Part shown: positions 1 to 11,546 of the stretch, piece after piece
Layout of the letters: each line of letters starts with the position of its first letter
Numbering within the stretch: position 1 is the stretch's first letter
Assembly: GCA_037178855.1 (NCBI GenBank)
Contig: JASJZC010000002.1
Coordinates: forward strand, 7,948,501-8,012,500
DNA: 64,000 nt
Direction: 5' to 3'
From: Oscheius sp. JU75
Lineage: Eukaryota; Nematoda; Chromadorea; Rhabditida; Rhabditidae
Made by a program: the position numbers and the translations under genes
The notes under the pieces: generated by a model
Told to the model about the DNA's origin: nothing
The model's database searches: none
What the model saw: the letters and a program-made list of their open reading frames with translations, nothing else

Positions 1-303
1 TGACCAGACAAATTCAGAATTTTGCCCTGTGATAAGCCAAAGAGACAGATTGACAGGACACAGTGACAGAAGGAAAAGGACAGGTAGGCGTGGATTTATA
101 TGGGACGACTTCTCTGGCAGTGGTCAAAATGAGATTGATAACTGCTATAGACAGATCAAAATTGACAGACTTTGTAAGTGGTTGACACGAAAGGGATTTA
201 GACAGTCCAAGAATGAGAGGGTTTGTGTACAACATATTGACAAAGACAGCGTGACAGTGACAGTCACAGGGATAGTGACAGCTTCCCAAAATCAAATCCT
301 CAC

Positions 304-2464
304 CCCTTGCGACTGCTCTGAGCCCAGTCGAAGACCTTGTGAATGGCACTGACACCGTCTCTGCCCAAGGGTGCAATGTCTCCTCCTGTCAAGATTGCGT
401 AGTCGAGACCGCTGTGCTGGGCCAGACTCTTGGCAAAGAGGGTCTTTCCCGTTCCCGGCGGCCCGTAGAAGAGCACATTTCTGAAGAGACCCTGATTTCG
501 GCGCGTGTTCGACGTCGTGATGGCAATGTCGCGGAGGCGGCGCTCCAGCTCGGGCTAAATTTTTGATTTGTAGGGTTAAAGCAAATTAACTACCGACAAG
601 ACGACTCCCTTGAGCGGGTCCTCCTTCTTTCTGAACAGCAACGAGCTGGTCCTTATCGGGTGCTTCAGCGTCTCGAGCGGGGTGATTCGGGAGGTCTCAC
701 GAACTAGCGACGGCTTGCCGAGACGGGCTTCTGCGTAGCGGGCCACGACATCTGGAAATATGAGAAATAAGACATTTCGCCGAGCTGGCAAACGTTTGTA
801 TTTATTTTGTGTACAAAAGTAGCCACAGACTCTGAAAAATTGGAATTTTGTGCAGAGTGCTTGGTTTGTATGCAACGTTTACATGGACCCAGTCTAGATA
901 TAATGCGTGGGAAATTTGCGACCAGCCTGTTTCAAAACTTCACATTTTTTGGATTTTGTGACTAGCTGGACAAAGGATCAGCTCCATAATTCTTGAGGAA
1001 TTATCTATTCTAGTTAGACAATCAACCTGGGAATCAAAATCTTCAAAAATGCATATGAACAACGCCATCCGCTATTTTGCGACTAGTCTTTTGCAGTGCA
1101 TGGAAACCAGCACATACTCGTCTCTGCCCAGGTTCTATCTTCTTCTTTTTTAAATGCTACCACAGAAGCGAACTTGGATTGAAGTACAAACTTAGTCTGC
1201 AATCTAATTAGGGCACAATTAGTAACTTTGCTTGTGCTTCGGGGCGCCCGAGCTAGAACAGAGCGGTCACTGGCGTTTTACACAGCATTTCTGTGTTTAA
1301 ATCATTACTAGGCGACTGCAGAACTACAAGAAAAAAAATGTCAAAAGCTGGGAAAACAAAACCGTCGTTAGATTCAAGAACTTTCTGGAGTTTGGCGGTT
1401 GCATTATGGCAACTTTGACTTTTAGAGACAAAAACCCACTGGTTCCTCTCTTGGCCGTATACCATCCGATAGCCAGTGCGGTCAGGCCACCAACCGCCGC
1501 TGTAATCTTGGTCTTGTCGTTGAGGAAGTCCTTCAATCCGGCTCCCACTATCTCTCCTCCCGTCTTGATCTTCTCAATCACGGTCTTGCGATTCTCTTCT
1601 TCGTGAAGACGGAGCTGTTCCAGATTCACATCGCGATTCTCTCGGGCCGCCTTGGCCTGGGCCAGCGTCTGAGCATCAATCTTCTCAAGCTCGTACTTGT
1701 GCTTCAGCTGAAGCTCGTGCTCGATGGTGGCACGACGGATTCCCTCCTGCTTCTTCACGCTTTCCTCCTGCTTACGCAGCTCCTGCTCTTGCATTTGGGC
1801 CTTCATTGCAAGCTCGTCCTCGGCCCGCTTGCGGGCCAACTGATCCTGGTATTCGGCACGCTTAAATGGGTAATTGGAGCCGGAAACAGGGGGAAACATA
1901 CAGCTCTAGCATGCTTGGTTTCCTCTGTGAGGGTCTTGCGTCGCTCCTCCTCGGCCACCTTGTTCTGGTCAGACTTCATCGCCTGGATTTGGGCTTCGAG
2001 TTGCTGAAAAATGCTTTATAGGCTGTCTAAGTGTGGTGGACACAAATTTGACATGTTAGGTTGAAGAGAACTGGACAGGCTGACGGTAAGACGTTGACAG
2101 ACAGCTTCGCTCCTCTAATAATCGGCAAATTGGCATAAAATTACCTTCGTCTGCTGTTCGACCTCCTTCTGACGAGTGACTTCCTGCATTCTGCTCAGCT
2201 CCAATGCTTCCTTGGCATTCGGGAACTTTTCCAGATCTCGAGCCGCCTTGGCTGCCCGCTCAAGAGCCGACGAGTCGAAGGAGTAGGCCATGCGCGAGTT
2301 GGCATCTTTGCGTGGATCTCCACCTAGAAGAAAAGGGTGTTAACAGACAAAAAAGCTATAAAACCTTGAGAAGCTCCTCCGGCCTGCCCTCCAGGGGCGG
2401 GAGGGTTGAAATCGGCGGGCATCGGGGCCGGTTCGGCCGGCTTCATGCCGAAAATCCAAGACAT
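304..2464 (-). CDS. ATAD3: ATAD3 mitochondrial AAA+ ATPase (3' part outside window)
   Basis: Inner mitochondrial membrane AAA+ ATPase linked to nucleoid organisation and membrane contact sites. Six exons, read right to left: 2464-2365, 2323-2145, 2003-1902, 1860-1440, 751-594 and 554-304; all phases join cleanly. The protein begins [14 protein letters not shown], continues through a Pro/Gly-rich start and a long Lys/Glu/Gln-rich coiled coil (exons 2-4). A hydrophobic segment with [15 protein letters not shown] follows, then the family motif [15 protein letters not shown] (exon 5) and the AAA core with Walker A GPPGTGKT (exon 6). Exon 6 ends at [14 protein letters not shown], just before the region expected to hold Walker B. 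Positions 1-303 are intron rich in GACAG-type repeats, so about half of the ATPase domain lies outside the window. Identification is secure from the fused coiled coil, TM segment and AAA order. Confidence 0.95.
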
Positions 2465-2609
2465 CTCTTAAATCTTATATTAAAATAATTGTAGAGGCAT
2501 ATTAAGAGATAAGTTTTGCGGATCAACACGACAAAAAATGTCCAAAAGATAGCGGAAAGTTTATTATGAACATGGAAATCGGTTTGGGTGATAGATACAC
2601 GGCAAAAGC
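2465..2609 (-). promoter_or_regulatory. Intercistronic spacer with poly(A) signal and probable trans-splice acceptor
   Basis: 145 bp separate the roadblock stop codon from the ATAD3 start on the same strand. An AATAAA signal lies at 2565-2560 and an AG acceptor (context TTTAAGAG) directly precedes the ATAD3 ATG, about 90-95 bp further on. That spacing is typical of nematode operons processed by SL2-type trans-splicing. The sequence shows the signals; that they function this way is inferred. Confidence 0.5.
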
Positions 2610-2944
2610 TCATTTCTGAAGACTCTGGATCACCATCAAGGCGTAATCCTTGTCGGCTGAGATCATATAGGTGTTCTTGTTGGTCCGGAGACGGAGAAAT
2701 TGCATCTCGTTTGAGTTATCGAGCTCCTGGACGACACTCCTCGACTTTTCTGTCAGCTGCTGGAATTGCGCGCAGTGCTGGGCAGTGGCATCGTCTGTTA
2801 GTGTGGAACGGATTGCTCGGCCTGAAAAACAGGTTTTCTGAAGAAGAAGAGAAGAGCTGAAATACCTGCAGAATCCATGACAATGACTCCTGTGACTCCT
2901 TTCTGGGACGCCAGGCGTTTGATTGTTTCCTCCACGTCGACCAT
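2610..2944 (-). CDS. DYLRB1: Dynein light chain roadblock/LC7
   Basis: Light chain of cytoplasmic dynein that dimerises and binds the intermediate chain. Two exons, 2944-2866 and 2821-2610, joined by a 44-bp intron within a Gly codon, give 96 residues, exactly the usual length of the family. The start MVDVEETIKRLASQKGVTG and the end YALMVIQSLQK are both characteristic of the roadblock fold, and the junction restores VMDSAGRAIRS. The gene is divergent to the deoxyhypusine hydroxylase gene (561 bp between start codons) and lies just upstream of ATAD3 on the same strand, possibly as first gene of an operon. Nothing is missing. Confidence 0.95.
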
Positions 2945-3505
2945 GGCTTAATCTGTGATTTTGCATCAATTTTAGACGAAAAAACGGTCAAGAAAAAATA
3001 GAGAATGATAGAAAAATGATAAGAACGAGCCTTGCATCAAGTCTTTCCTTCACTGCCGAAATTTGACGAGAAATTGCGTACCTTAAGCTAGACGCACTTT
3101 TGCGTACTCGGATTTTGGGAAATTTGACGACCAGCTGGGAGCTCACTAAACATAGCCTTTCGCTGATATTTATATGCTTTTTCATAGTTTTTAACATGTT
3201 TAAATAGTCACATTTGGTCAGCAAGTGTCCAAAAGAAGGGAGAAAAAAATCCAAAATCGTCTAACTTCCCTTTACAGTTTGTTGAGCCACTGAATCCTTG
3301 AATCTTATGATCATCCTGTGATTCTAACACTGTATTCATGTTTGCCAGCCTTTAGTTCAGTCAATGATGAAGAAAACGTAAGAAGAATACCAAAAACTTG
3401 AACGAAAACGATCAAGATCTTGTTTTCCTCCTTTGTCGAAGTCTTATTCTTATTTACTTAGATTTTTTTTCACTCCTTTGAAACAAATCATTCCAGAGGG
3501 CTACA
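2945..3505. promoter_or_regulatory. Divergent intergenic region between roadblock and DOHH
   Basis: Shared upstream region of two oppositely oriented genes, so it should hold both promoters. It contains a short motif GCACTTTTGCGTAC near 3090, related copies of which occur near 13405 and 57005. A TTCCAG acceptor at 3491-3496 lies 9 bp before the DOHH ATG. No open reading frame with support is present. Confidence 0.4.
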
Positions 3506-5183
3506 ATGAGCATCCGCTTCACGCCGGAGCAGATTGACGAGTTCGGGAAGGCTCTAAATGATGCCAGGTACCGGTTTTTGCTAATCTCTTTTGTAATAGT
3601 TCCACTTTAGTCGACCCTTAAAAGCTCGCTTCCGTGCCCTTTTCATCCTGAGGAACATAGGCTGTGACCGCTCCGTCAAATGGATTGGAGACTGTCTCAA
3701 TGACGAATCGGCGCTATTGAAGCACGAGCTGGCCTACTGTCTCGGCCAGATGCAGAACAAATCGGCCGTTCCGACTCTGATCGAGGTCTTGAAGAACGCC
3801 AAGCAAGGTTTGTGGCTTATTTTTCGACATGTAAGTCGAACTTTCAGAGCCTATGGTCCGTCACGAGGCTGGAGAGGCTCTGGGTGCCATCGGGGACCTG
3901 TCTGCTCGTCCAGTTCTCGAAGAATATTGCCGGGATCCGACCCCCGAGGTCGCAGAGACATGTCAGCTCGCGCTACAGCGACTGGACTGGGTGCAGTCGA
4001 GTGGAGAACGGACCGACAGCCCGTATGACAGTGTTGGTATGTCAAATTCGGAATTTTCTTTACTTTTAATCCCAGATCCGACCCCATCAGCCTCGGAAAC
4101 CTCAGTCCCGGAACTGCAGACGACGCTGTGCGACCCAAAACGGACTCTCTGGGACAGATACAAGGCCATGTTCAAGCTGCGCAACTTGAATACGGACGAG
4201 TCTATCAAGGCTCTGGCTCAGGGTATGTTTTTAATGCTCATTTTAGCTCTGTAAATACCTGCAAACAAAATCTGTGGCTAACATTTGCGGATAATTATAG
4301 CAGCGTTTTTTTGGTACGCCAATAATACGGCAGATTTTCCGATGATGGATCTAACAAAAAGTAATAAGAGACGAGGCAAAAACTTGACAGAAAACCAGGC
4401 AAATAATGGGATAGGTTGAAAAGGAAGTACAAATTATGTTGTTAGTCTGACAAGCCATTGGACAGGTAAGCGAGAAACTGGTAAGACTGACTAAACTAGA
4501 GAGCTTGAAAAGCCAAATGACTCGACCTGTTAGCAGTATAAGTCGTGGACAAGAAGCAGTTTGACAAAAACCGATTGTCATTTGTCTGATTAGACTGCTA
4601 GAACAGAATTACCTGGAAATGATGCGTTCTCTGTCTGTCCGTAAGCACCCCGGAATCTACTGAAAAAGGCTATAATTTGCCTTGTTTGATTTTCAAAAAT
4701 TAGCCCAAACCCCTATAAAGCTAAAAACTTTTCCTTGAGCGAATGCTCAAAACTTTTTTCGACGCGACCGTTTGAATAATGCCATTATTTTTGAATAGAT
4801 TATATCGTCTCTGTTACTGTCAATCCATGTCGCTATCCAGGTCTCTACTGCGAAGACAGCGCTCTCTTCCGCCACGAGGTGGCCTACGTCCTGGGCCAAG
4901 TACAATCAGCTGTCGCAATCAAGGAACTCAAGGACCGACTCCTCCTCCCCACCGAAGTTTGTCTAATTTTATGTCAAAATATCGCTAAAATTTACAGAAC
5001 TGCATGGTCAGACACGAATGCGCTGAGGCTCTGGGATCCATTGCCACGGACGAATGCACGGCTGTGCTCAAGGACTACGTGAATGACGAGGAAAGAGTCG
5101 TCCGAGAATCCTGCGAGGTGGCCTTGGATATGGCCGAATACGAGAACAGCGACGAGCTACAATACGCCAAAATTGAGAATTGA
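3506..5183 (+). CDS. DOHH: Deoxyhypusine hydroxylase (HEAT-repeat, non-haem di-iron)
   Basis: Completes hypusine formation on eIF5A by hydroxylating deoxyhypusine. Six exons (3506-3567, 3611-3807, 3848-4036, 4076-4222, 4841-4956, 4998-5183) give 298 residues, close to the 300-residue norm. Two blocks of HEAT repeats are separated by a Ser/Thr/Pro-rich linker (exon 4). The four His-Glu iron-binding motifs are intact: [34 protein letters not shown] and [12 protein letters not shown]. Phases agree at every junction. Intron 4 is unusually long (618 bp) and filled with GACAG-like repeats. A TTCCAG acceptor 9 bp before the ATG suggests trans-splicing of a leader. Confidence 0.96.
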
Positions 5184-5841
5184 TATTTATCGTATTTTTG
5201 TTGCTTTTTCACCCCGGTTCCAAGTTGTGAATTGTTGATTTTTCATGGTTAAAGTTTTTACTCTTTTGATACCATGGCTTGGTCTTATTCTGGTGGCAGC
5301 CGAGGTTTACCGTTAAAGATATTGGGAGTACTGTGTAGAGCCCAAAATTGCCAAATATACCACATACACAGAAATGTAGCATGTCGAAGCTTGATGAACA
5401 GCCGAGCCGCCTAATTTTTTTTTAATATTTTTACTCAGTGGACCTCATATTTGAGTTTCTAGTCAGGAATCAAGCTCACCCGTTGTTTTTGTTCATGTGC
5501 ATGTCACATTATAGTCGATTGACAAAAATGGTGCATAATTCATAGGCTCGCGGCCTAAATTGCGCGCCGACTTGTTCGAGTTCGAATGTTTGAGAAATTT
5601 TTTTATTTAGCCTTTGCACGTTTTCCACGGATTTTCCCACTGTTTCGAATAGCTTTCTTGCAAGGGAACCGATGCCAGCAGCCTGATGAGGCAAAAATAT
5701 TGGCAAAAAAGCTGCGAGACACTACAAAAGAGCGAATTGCCAATTTCAAGCCACAAGAAAACAAAAAGAAAAATGGTCATTCGATTTTCGGCGGTCTCGT
5801 TATAAATTCACATTTTTCTTCAACTCGATACCATTTTCAGA
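5184..5841. other. Intergenic stretch, DOHH to DAP3
   Basis: About 660 bp on the same strand between two plus-strand genes. A/T runs and a T-rich tract are seen (5416-5440), and CCATTTTCAG ends one base before the DAP3 ATG. No supported gene. The spacing is too long for a classical nematode operon. Confidence 0.5.
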
Positions 5842-8678
5842 ATGCGCAGCAAGACGCTTCTCACAAGCTGCCTTCGCAGCAGGAAGGTCCTTGTTCGGAT
5901 GTATAACGCCTCAACAGATTCCATCGTGCGTTTCAGGCAGTTTTCCAACCAAAAACGAATTTACAGGCCTCCCTAACAGAATCGGATGTCGGAAAGCTGT
6001 TCAAGGTGCCCACCTCGACGGCCGAGAAGCTCTGTCTCAATGTAGGAACCCCTCCGTGTGAAAACTAAGCAACTTTTTGCAGAAAAATCTCCCCTCGCCC
6101 CTGATCAAACAGATGGACACGCTCGGAGAGCTCTCCCTGATGTTGAGGAGGCCGTTCTTGGAGGTTTGTGTAGTTTTTAGCATTTTGCCGCAAAATTTTG
6201 AAAAAATCCAAAATTTTAGGTAGCAGCATGTATGGAAGCCGTCCGCCCGAGCTTCCCAGCTCTTCGGACAGTTCTCTGGGGCAGTTTCGGGACTGGGAAG
6301 TCGGTCACCCTCAATCAGGCTCTTGTTCTGGCTCATGAAAAGAACTGGGTGATTTTGAATCTGCGCTCGGCAATGGATTTGACCAGACGCGTGGCGGAGG
6401 TCGAGATGTCGACGTTCAAACCGGGCCGGATTAATGACCCGGTGAACGCGGGGCTCTTCTTGCAGCAATTTAAACAACAGGTACCTTTTATCGGTCGATT
6501 TTGGCACTTTTTCGAGGAAACAGGGCGAGAATGGGACATGCCAACTTACCATCGCTAAGAGATGTCAACTTGACAGGATGACATAAAATTGAGCACTGAA
6601 GATGACAGAGACAGTCTAGAAGGTTGACAGAAGCGGGGAATCAAAGTAACAGATATCTATGATAAAAAGTAGAGTGACAAACTGTGAGGAAATCGGCGGT
6701 AGACAGATATATTCGAGTCATACCACATACCCAGTGTTCAACTGGATCTCTGCGGCTCAAAACTTTTGCGCCCTCCTTCAAACGGTCACACCTTTTGTTT
6801 TTCACACGCTTTTTCGCGACCCTCTCCCTTCCATGCCCAGCTTTGCATTTGAAAAAAGGGGACACATCGTTGGATAGAGTCAGCGCAAAATTTTTAAACC
6901 GAAGAGATTCAGTTGACCCCTGATTCACCGAATACATGCTAGAAAGTGATAGGATCAGGTTAAGCTAGTGGGAGGCTGACAGAGACAGAAGAAACTAATT
7001 AGACAGGCTGAGAAGATACGAAGCGACTGGATTGGCAGGCTACCCCCGGCCAATCTGTTCATCTTTCAGAACCACCACGTCTGGAAGCAGCTCTCTGAAC
7101 TGAAAACTGAGCGCGAATACGAATGGACCAAGGTTGAAAAAACAGCCCAGGATCGCCCCATAACCGAGATCGTGGAGATGGGCCTTTCAGCTCCCTTTCT
7201 CGCCTCCGACTGTCTCGGAGCCCTGTTCCGCGAGATTAAGCGCCACTCCTCAGCCGGGTCAATCAAGACCCTCGTGGCTCTGGATGATGCCAATTCGCTC
7301 TGGGGCAAGACCTTGGTCAAGAGAGCCGACAGGACCTACGCCCAGCCCGGTGATCTCACCCTGGTTCAGCATTTCAGGAGCCTTGTGACCAATGATTGGG
7401 TACGTTATCTTAATTTTCAGGGCTTAATTTTGAATTTTAGAGCAACGCGATGGTTCTGCTGGTAGCCGATAGAAAAGAGGTGGTGGATGCTCGAGATGAG
7501 CTCACAGTGCCTCGTCACACACCGTTGGAACTCTTTGGAGAGGAGGGATTCGATTTTATTGAGGTTTGTGAGGGTTTTGGGCCTATAAATAAGAAGTATG
7601 CAGCCATTCATCCCCATCGAGACGCACCTGTACACATTTGAGGAAGCTGAGAATCTCTACAAGTACTACGTGGATAAGCGATGGATAGCGAGTGAGAATG
7701 GTAGGTGTTTTGATCTTTTGTCGCCGGATTTTCTGCTGAAACAACCACTAGTACCGTGTAAAAAAGCTCTCCTTTTTATACACTAGCCACAAAAAGTCTG
7801 TCCAAAGTAACGCACTTTTCAAACTGTTGCGGCCAAAAACGCGCGGCGATTCAAACACACGCAAATTTTTGTCACCGAGAATAGTCTGGAAAAAAATCTG
7901 GGGTCGATAGGTAAAAGAACGAAATTTAAAAATATAACTTTTCAAAAAGAGCTCCGCTGTAGCCGAAGTTTCGGGCTGGGTAACGATCATCGGGAGTAAA
8001 AAAGGGGATAATTATAACTAAAAAAGTGATGGTGAAAAGAAAGGTGGTTTGATTGTGCAAATACGGGACAATAGAATACTGTAGGCAAATGAAAGCCCAA
8101 ACCGCGTCTCATTTCATCGTTTTGAGAAAGTGTAGTGGACCGTACATATTCTGTAAATTCGAGCCCCGATCTTTTTTCTACTCTTCTTTCAGCCTACTAA
8201 TCCCCATTCGATGCAATGTTGCGACTATCTCGAACCTTCTTTTTTTTCTTCTCTTCTGCCCGTGTCATAATTCTATCTCACAATTGAGCAATATTTCCGA
8301 GAATTTCGCGTCATTTTTGCTCTTTCCAAGGGGGGAAATTGGCTTTGTCGGGGCGTAATAATCCAGATTGACACAAGTTTTAAGTCTGACCGTTGTAATA
8401 AATTGTTGCCGGAGCCCTTTTCAAAAAAGCAACATTTTTGGTAGACAAACTACATGAATTAAAATTTGCATCGTGGAGGCATCGAACCCGTGTTGTTCGG
8501 CTCGCAACGGAGCCGCTTACCACATCAACATCTTTTCCAAAAAAAAATCAGCTTGACTAAGTATCTAATGCAAGAAAATTCATTCTATTTAGCCCGAACC
8601 GAGGAAGGACGCCAGCAGATGATTCATCTTAGCGCCTTCAACCCACACTACTTCGAGCGACTCGCAGCCTTCAATTAA
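5842..8678 (+). CDS. DAP3: DAP3 / mitochondrial small-subunit ribosomal protein mS29
   Basis: GTP-binding component of the mitochondrial small ribosomal subunit, also known as death-associated protein 3. Eight exons (5842-5925, 5967-6041, 6083-6163, 6220-6480, 7070-7399, 7441-7563, 7604-7700, 8593-8678) give 378 residues, near the usual 390-400. A basic N-terminus (MRSKTLLTSCLRSRK) fits mitochondrial import. Walker A is GSFGTGKS at residues 101-108; LVALDDANSLWG is the probable Walker B region. PFIPIETHLYTFEEAENLYKYY and HYFERLAAFN at the end are family features. Intron 7 (892 bp) contains a tRNA-like relic. The gene ends 138 bp from the convergent small-peptide gene. The acceptor directly at the ATG suggests trans-splicing. 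Confidence 0.93.
8464..8535 (-). repeat. tRNA-like relic with B-box
   Basis: Inside DAP3 intron 7, read on the minus strand, TGTGGTAAGCGG resembles an A-box and GGGTTCGATGCC a B-box, with a GGCTC/GAGCC stem between them. The acceptor and T stems do not pair, so this is a decayed tRNA or a tRNA-derived SINE head rather than a working gene. Confidence 0.5.
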
Positions 8679-8816
8679 AATTTAAAAATTCGTGATTTTG
8701 TTATTAGTAGGCCTAGAAAATTTGTTTTTGTTAACACTTCATTTTTCCCTTGTTAATAAGACTATTGAAATCACAGCAGCTCCAAAAGTTTTGTGTCAAT
8801 TCCTCCAAAAAAGAGA

Positions 8817-11546
8817 TCAGTAGCGACGGTACTTGAGCATCTGCTGAATCATGGAGTTGGGGAGCTCGAAACGCGGCATCTCGGCCATGTCGGCTCGTCT
8901 CTTGAGCAGCACGGACATCAAGCCATCGCCGCCCGGTTCGGAAGATTCCTCGTAGTCTGAGGAGCCTGCAAAATAAGTAATTGTTTATTGAAAACTATCT
9001 TTTTGAACTTTTCCCAAAAGATGTTACCATTTTGGGAAAAGAAAAACAAAATCGTGGAATTGCCGGTCGGAAACTGGAGGGTGCGGGTCTACCCAGCAGA
9101 CATCGCAAACCTGGCCGAAATGTTCGCCCTCTCCGAGCAAACCTAGCCTGGTTAGCCAGATTTATGATCCCTGGACCGAGTGACAGTACTGCAGAAAAGA
9201 GACTCGATCTGGGAAAGGTGATGGTACTGTGAGTCATCTCAGGTCAGTACAGTAAACAGGAAGATATTCTGCCATGGTACCAGTACTGAAAGAGGAACAG
9301 ACGGAGAAAGCTGATCAAGGCACTATAGTAGTACTTTAAGAGAAACAGACACTAAGAAATTCAAGTTAGGGTAGAGGTACCATAAGAGTCAGAGCTGGAT
9401 TTACAGAATGATTTCATCAGTCAATGGTGGTTAGAGGTTAAACAGTCTCTGTATCTGTGAAAAGTCTATTTCAGCCACTGTGGTGGCGGAAATTGGAATC
9501 AAACAGTCGAAAGAGTCAGTTACAAAAAAGACAAAAGGTTTCTGCAATCCGCAGGATTCGAACCTGCGCCCTCCGAAGAGGACTGCGACCTGAACGCAGC
9601 GCCTTAGACCACTCGGCCAGAATTGCCTGTTCTACCTGAACATTTTCTCTTGGAAATGACTAGTCGGAGCATCTATTCTATGGAAGCTTGAAAAGCAGGA
9701 TCACTGAGACAAAGAGGGAGATAGTCCTCTCACCATTTGCTACTCTAAAAATACTATGAGACACGAGCTCAGCTGACTAGTGCGAGAATTCATTCGGTAC
9801 CAGTGCCCTAAGAGTACAGTGTACCTGTCGAGAGAGTCAACTTATCTAGACTTCAACGGTATCGTAGAACTAGAGTCGGTTATGTTCCTGTGCCATTCTA
9901 TTAGCAAGACATCCTCATATTTGCAAAACAGATGTTTTTTTTCAGCTGCTGTCATTTGAGCGCGAGAAAGTACTGGACGCATAGTACAGGAACATGATGA
10001 ATAAGTCGATTATAAACGGAAGAGAAAATCGCATAATCCGAGTAAGTATTTCCCGGCATTTCTGACGTTGTGCAATGCCATTTTGAGCCATTTGATGCCA
10101 CTTCTGTTAGCAATTCAGCTTGACTCCTTCGAACACACTATACCAACCAAGTCTCTGTCTCAATCACATCACCACCATCATGCCAGTTTTTTATTACCTC
10201 CTTTATTACTGATTTTATTACCTCCTTCGCAGAAAAACTCGATTATGGTTTCTGGAGAGTGTTCTCTGCTGAATGAGGCCGTAATAGTCGACCCGAGCCC
10301 CATTTCTCAAAAGATTAATACCCTCACTAGACTCTTCGCGGAGAGACTAGGATAGCACACGCTGACGTAGCCTGATCGTAAGCAGAAGAGGAGGGTCATT
10401 CAGGAGCGGTCGAGAGGAAAACGCATAATAATTTGCAGGGTTTTGTACAAAAAAAAAAGTAATTCCCAACCTTCTGTTGGCCATGTGACTTGTCTCCAGA
10501 GTAATTTGCCAAAAATAGCTGCTAAAAAGCGTTGAAGCACTTTAGAACTATCAAAAAATTTGGTCTAATACTTAGCATTCGCGCCACAAATATCAGTACG
10601 CAAAATTTTTCTGGTGACGCGCTTATTCTCATGGTCTTTTCGAACCTGTTATTGCCAAGAAACCTCAATTTTTCAAATTTGCAATACTCTGTCGAGTTGT
10701 AGAACAGATCCAGCTCTGAAAAGTTGTAGTTCTTAATCTGCTCTACAACTCTACAGAGTATCACAAAATTTAAAATGTGGTCTTGGGACTCAAAACGTGC
10801 ATAACCAAAGACACTTTCATTGCAAAAGCTAGCTCAACCTAATAAAACCAGGTATATTCGGAAGCGTACCTCGTCATCGGGTAGTCACTATTAGTCTCTA
10901 GGACATTTCCAGCATGTTATGACTCTCTCAAAATGGCATCGCACTACGTCAAATGAGGCGGATACATGGCTTATTCACCTAGTTTTTTGCAACCTGTGCG
11001 TGAACTATAAATCCTGTTTTTTTCGCGTTGAAATGTACGCAGCTGAAAAATGCCATCTGTTTGAACAAAAAATGAGGGTGGCTTGATGAGTTAAAGTAAT
11101 GTTATGTGCCTCTCGGATCACTAATGGTACTGATACAATTGTTCTGTCTACGTCTCTACTGCTCTGTTGGCTTAGGCTTATCCTATCTTTACAGAGAGTA
11201 CGTGATATCGGTCTGTAACACATGTCACGGAATAGCACTTGACAGTTTCTGTAGCCTTTTCTGTCAAGTATTATCCTCGTTCTAATGGTATTTATCAAGC
11301 TAACTCTCATTTTATGTACTCTGGCATGTCAAGAATTAAGTTGACAAGCCAGCTTCGGGGAGAAACTTGGCAACTTACGCTATTGGAGAAGCGGTGAAGC
11401 CGCATGTTGTCAATGCTAAGTCAAGACTAAGGGACGGCGAAGGTTTTCTGAAACAAAAGCTCACCTGTCAACTGCGCCAACGCTGGCAAGCAGTGTAGGA
11501 CCACAAGAAGGAACAGAGTCACGAAAAGACGGGCGGTTGACTGCAT
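8817..11546 (-). CDS. Small secreted peptide precursor (candidate neuropeptide)
   Basis: Two exons, 11546-11465 and 8965-8817, join within a Gly codon (phase 1) to give 76 residues. The first 24 residues form a clear signal peptide (basic start, FVTLFLLVVLHC core, Ala-x-Ala end). An acidic spacer (DYEESSEPGGDG) follows, then a tribasic site Lys49-Arg50-Arg51. The C-terminal 25 residues begin ADMAEMPRFELPNSM and end QQMLKYRRY, with a second dibasic pair at 74-75. This signal, spacer, cleavage site and peptide layout is that of a neuropeptide or hormone precursor. There is no Gly for amidation. I do not recognise the family. The 2.5-kb intron is by far the longest in the gene and holds a tRNA gene and several repeats. 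An exon missed inside that intron cannot be excluded. Confidence 0.65.
9065..9185 (+). repeat. Dispersed CCTGGCC-rich repeat, copy 1
   Basis: Resembles 57785-57868: both contain a CCTGGCC block, then a variable CTCC-GAGCA segment, then CCTGG(C)TGGTTAGCCAG-like sequence, ending GATCCCTGGAC or GAACCCTGGAC. It lies inside the intron of the small-peptide gene. Class of element unknown. Confidence 0.5.
9543..9626 (-). tRNA. tRNA-Leu (anticodon CAG)
   Basis: All parts of a type II tRNA are present on the minus strand. The acceptor stem GCAATTC pairs with GGATTGC (one G-U). The D arm with A-box starts TGGCCGAGTGGTC. The anticodon loop TTCAGGT gives anticodon CAG. A variable arm with TCTTCGGA loop follows. 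The T arm is GCAGG-TTCGAAT-CCTGC. The discriminator is A, as expected for leucine. A TTTT terminator follows about 8 bp downstream. It lies in the intron of the small-peptide gene, same strand. Intact and probably functional. Confidence 0.95.
10685..10760. repeat. Foldback hairpin repeat, divergent copy
   Basis: Outer arms CTCTGTCGAGTTGTAG and CTACAACTCTACAGAG pair; the spacer itself contains a second GAAAAGTTGTAG half-site, so this copy looks rearranged or expanded. Flanks share TTTTTC and AAAATTT blocks with other copies. Confidence 0.6.
11323..11440 (+). repeat. Dispersed repeat, uninterrupted (empty-site) copy
   Basis: Begins GGCATGTCAAGAATTAA and ends TCAAGACTAAGGGACGGC. The same sequence occurs at 23229-23304 and 23865-23905, where it is split by a 560-bp inverted-repeat element. 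Here the junction reads GGTGAAGCCGCATGTTGTC, uninterrupted. Confidence 0.7.

Noticed and set aside
5184-5841. DOHH and DAP3 as one operon
   Set aside because: The 658-bp gap is much longer than the roughly 100-bp spacing of nematode operons.
8464-8535. Functional tRNA in DAP3 intron 7
   Set aside because: Boxes A and B are present but acceptor and T stems do not pair.
10068-10355. Plus-strand frame with a His-rich and Leu-rich stretch
   Set aside because: No splice partners, no family motif, and it lies in the intron of the small-peptide gene; likely chance.
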